Below, in pieces: positions 11,108-64,000 of a stretch of 64,000 nucleotides of DNA (position 1 is the first letter of the stretch; every line of letters starts with the position of its first letter). The DNA comes from Bugula neritina (taxonomy: Eukaryota; Bryozoa; Gymnolaemata; Cheilostomatida; Bugulidae). The stretch lies in NCBI GenBank assembly GCA_964035545.1, contig OZ037767.1, positions 5,021,680-5,085,679 on the forward strand, written 5' to 3'. Position numbers and translations under genes: made by a program. Below the pieces are notes generated by a model that was not told the origin of the DNA, made no database searches, and was given only the letters and a program-made list of their open reading frames with translations.

Positions 11108-13627
11108 ATTCCTCTGCACTAAAATTTATAACAGTGACATCTACCGAGAACATTTTGTCATAGAATTGCATATAGTATATCATAGGTCTAGACTCTAGAC
11201 ACTCTAGAGCTACAATCACCACAGCTGACATCTTAAAATATTAGTGTCCTAATATTTTATAAGCCATAAACATAAAACTTGACATAATAAGATAAATTAG
11301 ATTGCACATCAATATAATTTAATTGTTTTAAGTTATACCTTTTAGTATAAAATAACATCAACTATTAAGTTTAAGTAATATTATTAAACTATAGTTTTTA
11401 GATAACTATTAATATTAATTAACTATAACTATTAGTTTACATCAAATTTATTATTAGTATAATATTATAAACTATTTAATGTTTTATTTCAAGCTTATAG
11501 TTATGGTAATACCTTATAACATAACTAATCATAACGATAATCATAATGACTACGAGTACAGACACACTCACAGCAATCTGAGTGATGATATTGTATCCCT
11601 ATTATTAAGTTTAACCTTAGGGCTAGGCTTAGCATTAGCAATAGCATGAATGATGAATAACAACGACAACTGAAAATGCACTTGAGACTGAGTTGTCAGT
11701 TGAACTTGATAATCATCATATTCAATCTTATACTGATATACTCATATTCATTATGATTATAATTATTACTATCATTGTAATTGTTATTAAATCTAAAATT
11801 AATCACTTTCAATTAAATTTAATGACTTAAAGTTAAAGTTAACCCAAGTCTTGGTCTAATAGTAATTAAAAGTAATTATTCATTAAGAATAACTATAAGT
11901 TTATACTTCAACTTATACTTATAGTTATAGTCTTATACCCTAGGCCTAGGCCTATGCCCTATGGGCATGGCTATAGGCCTATACTTATTCTTACTTATAG
12001 TTATAACTATAAGTCTAAGACTAAGAGTTATAATTCATAAGCAATACATTAGTACAAATCTCAGTATTATTATTAAAGTATTACAATTATTCATGCTCAT
12101 TTGATAGAGTTAGACGATACTCATAGTCAGACTCGTACTCATAGTCATACTCATACTGATCACATTCACTGAACTAAAAACAACTTTTCTAGTTCAATGA
12201 TACTGATACTCCATAGGCATAGTGATAGTCATACTCATAGTGAAGTCTAAGAGTAAGACTAAGTCTAATGAGCCCATAGGGCTAGCTTAGTACTTGTAGT
12301 ACAACTTGAACTACAAGTTGGTAGAACTTACTAATTCATTTTATTTTATATTAAAGCTAAGCTGGCTAGCATAATTATAACTCTAGTTGTATACTAAAAG
12401 ATCAAAAAATGTCCAGTTTATAAACATGGAGTTGTCCTCTCCTCAAAGATAGCATAAGTCCTTTTATGACCTATGACCCGAACATTTTTTTATAAACGCA
12501 ACCCATATAATTATACCCATAATATTCTAGCAATCACAAACAACGCTGTCGCGGCACATGTAAAGGACTTTCTGCTGCAAAAAGCTTTCAACATTTATAA
12601 ACTTAAAATTTTCATGGGCTTTTCTTCTATTGGTAATTTATGTACCTAAAGTGCCTTTTACCTAAATGGTATTGATTGCTCATTTCAGTTCAGTGTCCAA
12701 AACATGATGAAATCCACAACGAGAGCATTAAGGCTTGTGCACATAATATTGGCAGCAAATTTGTAGCACTTTAAACATGATCTCTCTAATATAAAATAGC
12801 TTGTTAGGGAATGATCTTGAGGAGCAAGTCAAGTAACTGGGGCACTAATTTTGGATCTGAGCCTATAGGTTAGGAACGTCGCTAATCCTAGGCAGAGCCC
12901 ACATGAGCTGTTTGTATTCATTATATGCAATGTTAATGGGTTGCAATATCTAGCTTTGGCTCCAATATACCAATACCAAAACTATGTCGACTTACCCGAT
13001 TCATTCAATATCTGGTAATCAAAATATTAATTCTATGCGTAATCCAATAGTACTGACGACTCGGTGTTCAATTAACAATCCTTCATTTTTTACAGCAAAA
13101 AAATCTTCTGGTTGATACAAGATTTCAGGTCAGGAACGAAATTTAAAACAACTTTTCTGTATTAGAAGTTCAATAAAATATTTCAACTGTACACTTCTTG
13201 TTGGATACATGTATATAATTGCAGCAAAATGGAGTTAAATTAAAATTCCTTCAACTGATAGGATAACAACATAGATATACAAACTACAATGATGTAGGTG
13301 CCGAGAGTGAGTGGCAATACTACAGCCATATAGTTTACGGTAACATTATATGGGCAAACGAACTGGTTGAAATTTCTTAACATTTAGCATATTGATGCAT
13401 ACCACTTCATATAAGTGAAATATTTTTTTAAAACGAATTGCACAGAATTTGTGAAAAATATTGAAAGAGAATAAAACTTTTTATAGAACAACAAAAAACA
13501 AGACAAACGGTGTGCATAATTTAAATGATCATATAAAGATTAGACATTAGACTAATATTTGGTTTTCAAATGAAAACAGTGTTTAAAAACTATTCTGCAC
13601 ATGCTTGGAGTAACCCCCAGTTAATAT
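11108..13627. other. Intergenic region between ACBD6 and the MLK gene
   Basis: Both flanking genes are on the minus strand. The first 1.3 kb is very AT-rich low-complexity DNA built from TTATAGTTATAGT, ATCATAATCAT and CATACTCATAGT motifs, with a small palindromic stretch near 11940-11980 (cctaggcctaggcctat). The rest is unremarkable and must hold the MLK 3' UTR and perhaps the ACBD6 promoter. No coding signal. Confidence 0.65.
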
Positions 13628-27502
<13,875 letters not shown>

Positions 27503-30500
27503 ATTTGATTAAATTTGTTTGTGCGAGCTGAGGGTAAGCGGGGACTTGTGGTATCCTTCTAGCTGTGCTGATCATGCTAAGACCAGTGGAGGCAGCACTA
27601 GACTCGAGTGAACTGCTCCTGGTAACAGGGGGAGATTATTTCATAGAATACTTCACACAACCTGTAATGTCAATAACAGCATATCATATATCACTGAGAG
27701 TGGGTAGTTTACAGGCTGCGATTAGCTACCTACACACATAGACTTATTAACATCTATTGCAAATTTTATACAGAGTCAAAGTACAAGAAAAAAGAGGAAG
27801 TGCGAGATTAATTAACAATCAAGATAAGAAAATTGTGACAAAATTGTCAACACTAGATTTTCGATTTGAGTGATTTGACTTTCATACTCAGGAGAAGGAT
27901 TTAACTAATCATTCAACAGGAGATGGTCATTCGAAAATTTCAATCCAAGAATTGTCCATCGAAATGAAAATCCTCAATTGCAAAAAATAGTTCAAGTTGG
28001 AACTTGCTAACTAACCGGGGAAATCAGTTACTATAGGATATGGTGAAACGAGTAGCTCTACTTATTTTTATTCAGTGCATTGTTGAAAATCCAATTTTCT
28101 TGAAAGAATTAGCACTAACATAGACGGTATTTACTTGTCCAAATGCTGTCACAACAAGAATATTCTAATGTTTAAAGCTATCAGCAAGATAAGCATTAAA
28201 TTAGCCAGGCATAATCATTGAACAACTTGTAAAACAGGGCATATACTTTGGCAGTACACAGGGGGCTAGGAAATAACCAACAAAGGCAAACTTAGCTATT
28301 TATACACCAAACCATCACACTCAATTTCCTTCATAGTTATTTACCATAATGTTGAAATAATTTCAGGTAACCTAATGCAGTAGATATTTCAACATAGCAG
28401 TAATTACAGGTTATCTACATAAACATCCACACAGTTATCTACATGTCACTTATCTGCATTTTACTCACTTACTATTTACTTATCTACATTTTACTTACTA
28501 TTTAAAAGGAAGTGCATAGCCAGGTGTCACCAACTCTCTACCTACTAAAAACATAATAATAATTAAACAGATTTGTTACCAAATAGTGAAATACTCAACT
28601 ACGTCCTTCTTAAAAAGATAACATTGTTGATAATCTGATTATTGCAATTTACACATCAAATATATGACGTTTAAAACTGATATAAATTGATGGTGCGAGA
28701 GATATAAGCTACTGTGTCAGAAAAGGCAAATGTATAAGCTAGGGATCGCATTAAACAGATTTCTGCTTACAAAACTCTGAAACCATGTGTGAAAACCAGC
28801 TGCTGGAGGTACCTGGCACACACAGTTTGGAAATTTACTAGCCAATGATAGTTGCATTAAACTTTATTGCAGAAATTTTGTTTACATACACCAGCTGCCT
28901 TGCAAGGTCTGCTGTGACAGTAGAAAAACTAAATCACTAAAAAGTAAAAAACTTGAAACGATGAATAGTAATAAACTAATTAGATCACATCCACCAAAGT
29001 TCCGTTTGTGCAGATTTTCGTCAACAGCTAGTGCAGAAATTGCCTAATGTGACACATTGCAAAGTATAGCAGTACTAGCCTATGCAGGAACGAAATGCTA
29101 TAACACAAACCTTAGTTCCTAAAAGATAATGGTAATTGAATCCAGTAGCGGTCACGTCAATTCCATAAGTAGCAAGTAATCATGTTGCAAACCTTAAAAA
29201 CTGTTGCGTAAAATTTCAACACTATATAATTCCTTTAATCTAGACTCTTCAGTGTAGTCCACAGTCAGCACATCTGTAAAGGTAGAATCTGGTACACTAC
29301 TCTTTAGAGAGTTTATACTGGTTTAATATAAATACCACGCAAGTTTCTAAGCCTTGTAAACACCAACCACACAAGTCCCGATTAAACTGGAAGTTTTGTA
29401 ATCATCAAACTATGTTGATTGTGGGTCCAACTCCCATATAGTTAAATTGACAGAATTGTCCAAACAATTGCATTTTTTCACATAAAACAAAATTACCAAA
29501 ATCAAGAATAACAAATGCCATAACACATAAAAAATCAGTCAAGTATGATACAATAATATAAAATTTTATGGTTATACAGCATTTACAGAAACCATTACAT
29601 CATTACATTAATTTATATAATTCAGTATCTTATTATAATTTATAAAGTATAGAATTCTGTTAAGATGCAGAAATGCAATGAGGACAAATCAATGGCAGAC
29701 CTATAAGTGACATGATTTTAAATAGAAAACCAATATATTATAACATTATTTGCTAGTAAAGCACACAACCTAGTATAGTTAGACTCCAAGGCATGCTATC
29801 ACACATTCTTTGGGTGATGAGATTAGATCGCATCACTTTTATAACACCACTTAATAGTTGGTATTCATGCTAGTTATACTCATAATTCAAAGAATATGAA
29901 CTTTACTAATACTCATACTACTAGGCAGTATAATTATTACCCGTAACCCTACAATAACTTTGGTTCACCAGCCCTTTAACTTGAATTCAATTCTAACCAG
30001 GACTTGAAAATGAGCAGACTGGAAACTTTATAAACAAAATAAAATTGAAAGGTAAAATAGATGATTTTTTGTTCTTTACTACTATTTTATACATCTACTA
30101 AATTTTTTTAGTCATCACTTTGATACTTGCAGTTACTTATAACTTGTCGTGACAACAAATGCAATCACTTTAATATTCAATTCAATACTGATAATGATTG
30201 TCATTATAACAACTATAATTGGAGGGGCAATAATCAGAATAAGTTTAAAGAGTGCATATAAGTAATATAATTAAAAAACACTTTAATTACAGTGTTGAAA
30301 TTATATATTCAAGATAAATGATTAGTTTGCGAGCTATTGTCTTCAATTGAATTGTTGCCTTAACTAATCCAACTAATCATGATCTGGACAAGAAGATTGT
30401 ACTTTGACACTGATCACAACCAATAAGATATTCCGCTAATACAAACTGGTTCGAATTAAGATATATCTAACATTGCTCCATGGGTGTTGTTATTTGGGTT

Positions 30501-31389
30501 GCCCATGCTTGCCTGGTTTAACTTTTTATTACACTTAGTTATATGTGTAATAACTTTACTTTGCGATCATTGACGTACTGTAGAAGAATACCAAATCATT
30601 GTAATTTGCTATAGACAAATAAAATCTATTTGTGCTTGTAAATTATTTTATAAATGTACTATTTATTGCTACCGATTTCACTAATTAATAATTGCAGTAC
30701 TACGATTAAAAGTAAAAGCAAAAAGTTGTCATAGCAATAGTAGACATTAATTATTTTAAAATACAGTTAAATTTGCAGTATATTAGTCGCATTTCAAGTG
30801 ATTTTAATTAAGCTGCAGATTATGGCCCACCTTTATATTATGTATGTGAATATATGTAACCATTACCATAGGCTTTGATCACAATAAATTATTAAAAATA
30901 ACAACCAGATCAGTATGCTATCAGTAAAACACCAAGTCTAATGATCAGTAGAGAGATAGATATGCACGTGGTAAACATGTGTAACTATAAGGCTATAAGT
31001 TATATTGTATATATGTAAAGAAATGTTACTAATAGTAATTCTATAGGGAATGGCATTAATAATTTTTAGTGGTTATCAACTGTGGTAGAATCGAAAAATA
31101 TCACCTCACTGCATTTCCTTAAATTGTGTCATACTCATAGAAGTAGCAGGATTAGTATGAATCAATTTCAATGATACCGATTGTATACCGTTAAAAGTAA
31201 ATAGATATTTATAGTTATTTCAATACTATTACTAAATCTAAAAGTGAAAAACTGAAAGAAACGGTAATTTCAATTGGTATTTAGACTTAAAATTAGTGTG
31301 CGAGGCAAATTGAAATTGCAATAGCTGTAAGTGACTTACACTTACAGCTACTGCTAAGCTTACCCACAGCAGCACAATTACAATGAGTC

Positions 31390-31900
31390 AATGACCATGA
31401 CAATTAGTATCACAATGAGTATGACCATCAGTATCACTGTGACCGTGACCATCACTATGACTATGAGATTGAGTATCAGTATGAGTCGATGACTGCCTAA
31501 GAGAAAGTGTAATACTAATACAGTAAGACTAAGACTAAGGTAAGTGAGTAATACTAATACTAAGTCTAATACTAATAGTAATACTAATAGTCATAGTATT
31601 ACTATTAGTAATGCTCAATCTCACAGTAATACTAATATTAACAGTTATAATAATAACTGTGTATTACATTTACTAGTAGTACCATTACTAATATTATTGG
31701 TATTACTATTACTATTAGTATTAGTATTACATTTTGATTTAGTATTACCATTATTATTAGTATTAATATTAGTATCACCATTGGTATTACTCATTACTAT
31801 TAGACTTAGTATTAGTATAACTATAAGTATAAGTAATAAAGTATAAGTATTTGTTATTGTATTACTATTATTATTAGTATTAGACTTGCCCTTGGCATAA
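31390..31900. repeat. Inverted pair of AATACTAATAGT-type microsatellites
   Basis: An (atgaccatcagtatc)-like tract (31390-31490) is followed by (actaatactaagt)n at about 31545-31640 and then by its reverse complement (attactattagt)n at about 31675-31880. The two halves could pair over about 100 bp or more. Confidence 0.85.
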
Positions 31901-31984
31901 CTATAACATTAACCTAGTCTTATAAATTGTAAGTATAACTATAACTTTAAAACTTATACGATTAAGTATAACATTAACTTTAAG

Positions 31985-32112
31985 TAGTACATTTACTATA
32001 ATCTATTACTAATGAGTATTACTATTAGTAGCAATAGTATTACTATTAATATTATGATTATCTATAACTGTATAACTATAACTATAACTGTATAAGTATA
32101 AGATTAAGTATA
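31985..32112. repeat. AT-rich TATTACTATTAGT / ATAACTATAACTGT repeats
   Basis: Short simple-sequence tract continuing the pattern upstream, with 6-13 bp units and frequent single-base changes. Confidence 0.8.
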
Positions 32113-32824
32113 AGTATATCAACATGAAATTGAATGATGAATATCCAGCACCTGCGACTAGCAATATACTTAAGCGAAACACCGATTTCAAAACTTTTAA
32201 ATCTGTTTATAAATATTATTATAAATCAACCTAGTTGATACAAACTGACCATGCATAAAATTAAAATAATCATAATGATAACGGTAGCTTTTGCAAATTC
32301 AATGAACATGATGATTATATCAGTCCAATGGCAATGGGCAACATACATCAATTCTATACATGACACCAGGGTGCGGTTCTTGCTTCTGATTGGCTAGAGT
32401 TTTCTAAATGATCTCCCAGTCTGTTGATAGATATAAATATGTGAAAAATCATTGCATTTCCATGATAAACATTTGACATCATTGTGAGCTCTTGAATTGA
32501 AAACTGGTAAAATTTCACAGCTACTACTACTACTACTACTAGTACTAGTACAAGTGAACTTGTCATCTTGATCTTGATCTTACTAATAGTAATCCTATCA
32601 TTATAAATGTTTCTAGCAAAATATGTCATTATGCTTAGTATTATTTGATAAATTATTGCAAATAAAAATATATAATTATGGTAGAAACATATCACAGTCA
32701 CCTATCAGTATTTACTATTTAATTTAGTTTTACTTTTAGTTTTACTTTTAGTTTTACCATTTTGATTTTCTCTATTTCATTTGATTTAATTTTATGATTT
32801 TCTAATAGTAATAAATTGTTTAGT

Positions 32825-33146
32825 TTTTTATACTAATACCAGTAATAGTAATACTTATACTTATAGACTGTAATAATAGTTGAACTTATACTTATAGTTA
32901 TACTTATAGTTATAGTATTGGTAATTCTAATACTAATACTTAATAGTTAATAGTAATACTAATAGTAATACTAATACACGTAATAGTAATACTAATAGTA
33001 ATAGTAATAGTATGAGTATGAATATAATAATTATTACTAATTATTACTATTACTCACTACTCAGTATTAGTATTTTATTTATTACTTACTCTTAGTATTA
33101 CTAGTATTAGTATGGTAACCATTACTATTAGTATTACATAATGTTA
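32825..33146. repeat. Second inverted AATAGTAATACT microsatellite pair abutting a LINE end
   Basis: (aatagtaatact)n at about 32935-33012 flips to (attactattagtatt)n at about 33025-33135 and runs directly into the 3' end of the LINE fragment (minus strand) at 33147. Confidence 0.85.
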
Positions 33147-33600
33147 CCTGTCGATGTTATCTCCATGCTGGACCTCCCTTGAGGGAAGAAGGGGTGTGCT
33201 GCATATAGAATATAAGTTGTCAGTACTTGGGTAGTAGTCTAAACAATGTTAACATTCTTGTGCAGGCTAACTAGGCTGTCTGTGCGTGATTTACAGTTAT
33301 GAACTGCTTTGAAAAGTCATTCAATCTGTGCTGATCCTCATATCTTTTATCGTTCTTGGGAGAAAACTGTAAAGATATCCATTCTTGTTCGCTCTCACTG
33401 ATCTTGGACGTCCTGAAACCTGAGATCGAGTCTGTACAATGCTTGTGGTCCACTGATTCAGAAAATCAACATAGGTAGCACTCAGAGTTGGATGTTGTTC
33501 TTCCTTAGACAATATTTTCAGAAGAAGGCTGTTGCGTCGGTTTTTTCTTCTTAGATCAAGTGGCTCCAAATACAGCTTTTTGTTAATCATTAAATGTAAT
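33147..33600 (-). mobile_element. LINE 3' fragment, copy 2
   Basis: The minus strand encodes LYLEPLDLRRKNRRNSLLL, then KILSKEEQHPTLSATY, VQTRSQVSGRPRSVRANK and YLYSFLPRTIKDMR, in one open frame of about 89 codons. It matches copy 1 at 4490-4886 in both the coding end and the 3' UTR (shared blocks include ccccttcttccctc, gtactgacaac and atgttaacat). The motif order is that of the C-terminus of CR1/L2/jockey-like reverse transcriptases. Strong 5' truncation is typical of such elements. It is not functional. Confidence 0.78.
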
Positions 33601-34902
33601 TTACTTTTATTCTTAGCTTTTAAATTTAGTTTTCAGGAGGGGAAAAAGGGAGGCCATTCCATAACTTAACCATCTTATTATAATTTAAATTATTGCCATT
33701 TTCATTATCACCATGGATATGACCATGGCTATAAGTAGGATAATAAGTATATTGAATAGCTGACGTTATGAAGTGATCTTAAATATATAGTAAGTGATGA
33801 TAAACATTAAATTGTTGAACAGCGCTAGAAATCTTTTTTAATTCTTTCATAGATGCTAATATCACGTAAAATACAAAGGTTGAATACGCTAATTTAAATA
33901 TTAGTTAAATATTAAATGTTTTCATTTAAATTTAGTATAAAGTTTATGCTTTATTTTTTGTTTTTCTGTAAATATACATTATAGATATTAGCGCGTGACT
34001 ATTATGAAAATATGTATCAATATTGCTGTTCTTGATGGCAAGTAGTGAATACAAGATAGTGTTGCCATTTAAAGATAAGTTTCTGTGTTTGAGAAATCTG
34101 TCTAAAGTTAAATGCATGCTGATTTGTGTTTAGTAGCTCATTAATTTTCATGACAATATAGTTAAAAATACTCATTGACATTGCCCAGGTTTATGTTTGC
34201 TATGTTTACTAATAATAATGTTATTGATAATATACCTATATAGGTTGTAATAAGTTTTACAGCTAATTAATGATATTTGATAGTACGCATAATATTAAAA
34301 TAAATAACCATTTGTAGGTCCAAAAACAAATTTTAAATTATCAAGTGCTAAAGCTGTTATAATATTTCTCATAAGAAATACATTAACAAACTATAGCACT
34401 GGTAACCCATCCGCCGTTTAAATGTTTATAGTAATATTTTCATTCTTGCTGTTTGTATATATTTATAATTCTATTAATCTAATCTATACTATCATTGTTT
34501 CAAGATTCGAAAAGCAGCTATATTCACATGACTTTAATCATTTCTAACAAATTTTGCTTATAGTTATTACATTATTACATTTTTGCTGCTACAAAATATG
34601 AAAGGAGTTTTTCGAGATCAGGTTAAATATATTTTTATGTCAGTTCAAAAACTAATCTTTTCACATAACAATAATATAGTATGTTATAGCTGACTCTAAT
34701 CATTTGACAATATTGTGTTTAATTGGATTAATATTTGTTAATACTAAAAATTGGTACTGCAAATTCGACTTTTGCATAACATTTTGTAATAGACTATTTT
34801 TATTGCGAGTAATTTCACAGAGTAAGAAGCAATATTTTGTTACCAATTAAGTGGTAAGATTATTGATTTTTAGACATACTGGCAGGATGTGCTAAAAGCT
34901 AA

Positions 34903-63617
<28,715 letters not shown>

Positions 63618-64000
63618 GTTTATTTCACTGAAATAGTAACCACTGTGTTACATAGCAGTGTAGATTCACTGTGTTACATAGCAGTGTAGATTCACTGTTC
63701 CATGTTAACCTAGTTGCAGGTAACTTGTGAATGGACTTTCAGTGTTGAGGCTGTATATAATTGTAGATTTTGCAGTCAGTATAGTGACTGTGTTTTGTTA
63801 TAGTAATGGCTGTGTATTGCTCCCAAAGGCCTTTAATTATTTTGGTTACATTAAGAATATATGATTTGGACTTATGCGCAGCATTAATAGTGATATAACA
63901 GTGTAATGTAGTGTAGTTGGAGTTGAAATCGTATGAGAAAGTCTCTGGGCACCCTGGTTTTTATACCTCGTTGCTACCTAATTTTGAGTGTTACAGTGCA
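63618..64000. other. Pecanex intron 35 (start) at the right edge
   Basis: Begins at the donor CAG|GTTTAT after a Ser/Arg-rich exon (RLRSDARLSSRHTSLRQPST). It contains two copies of tgttacatagcagtgtagat at about 63650-63690. The missing pecanex C-terminal exons should follow to the right. Confidence 0.65.

Overview
This is a piece of animal nuclear DNA, not bacterial. It is AT-rich and full of simple repeats. Its genes are split into many exons with GT...AG introns, and the joined exons give proteins of animal-type architecture: an ABCC/MRP transporter with a TMD0, an SH3-kinase-CRIB mixed-lineage kinase, a death-plus-TIR MyD88, and a full-size pecanex. Introns are mostly 0.2-1 kb with a few of 5-7 kb. 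tRNA-derived SINEs, LINE 3' ends and small hAT-like and TTAA-type DNA elements are present. I would say marine invertebrate, possibly a non-bilaterian such as a sponge or cnidarian, but the sequence alone does not settle the phylum.

Layout. (1) 1-2979, minus: the first four coding exons of an MRP1-like ABC transporter, which runs off the left edge. (2) 2980-6084: AT-rich intergenic DNA with a GT-rich microsatellite and a LINE 3' fragment. (3) 6085-9514, plus: complete glutaryl-CoA dehydrogenase, 8 exons, 442 aa. (4) 10093-11107, minus: complete ACBD6, 3 exons, 256 aa, convergent with GCDH and with probably overlapping 3' UTRs. (5) 11108-13627: intergenic. (6) 13628-27502, minus: complete mixed-lineage kinase, 13 exons, 1179 aa. 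(7) 27503-34911: 7.4 kb divergent intergenic region with long inverted microsatellites and a second LINE 3' fragment. (8) 34912 to beyond 64000, plus: pecanex, 35 exons modelled (1981 aa), C-terminus off the right edge. (9) 43215-47648, minus: a complete 8-exon MyD88 (359 aa), nested antisense inside the 7 kb pecanex intron between 42449 and 49443.

All gene models were built by joining exons at GT/AG sites while keeping codon phase. Each complete gene closes to an exact multiple of three with one terminal stop. This is the main support for the exon boundaries, with family resemblance as the second support.

The genes do not form a pathway together. MyD88 (Toll/IL-1 adaptor) and the MLK (a MAP3K upstream of JNK) both act in stress and immune signalling, but their proximity is probably chance. 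GCDH and ACBD6 both handle acyl-CoA. The least ordinary observations are the nested MyD88 with an altered BB loop and a Ser-rich tail, the DLG motif in the MLK, a tandem array that copies a 5' splice site about seven times, transposons sitting right beside splice donors, and a TTAA-flanked element inserted into a minisatellite. I found no clearly new multi-gene system.
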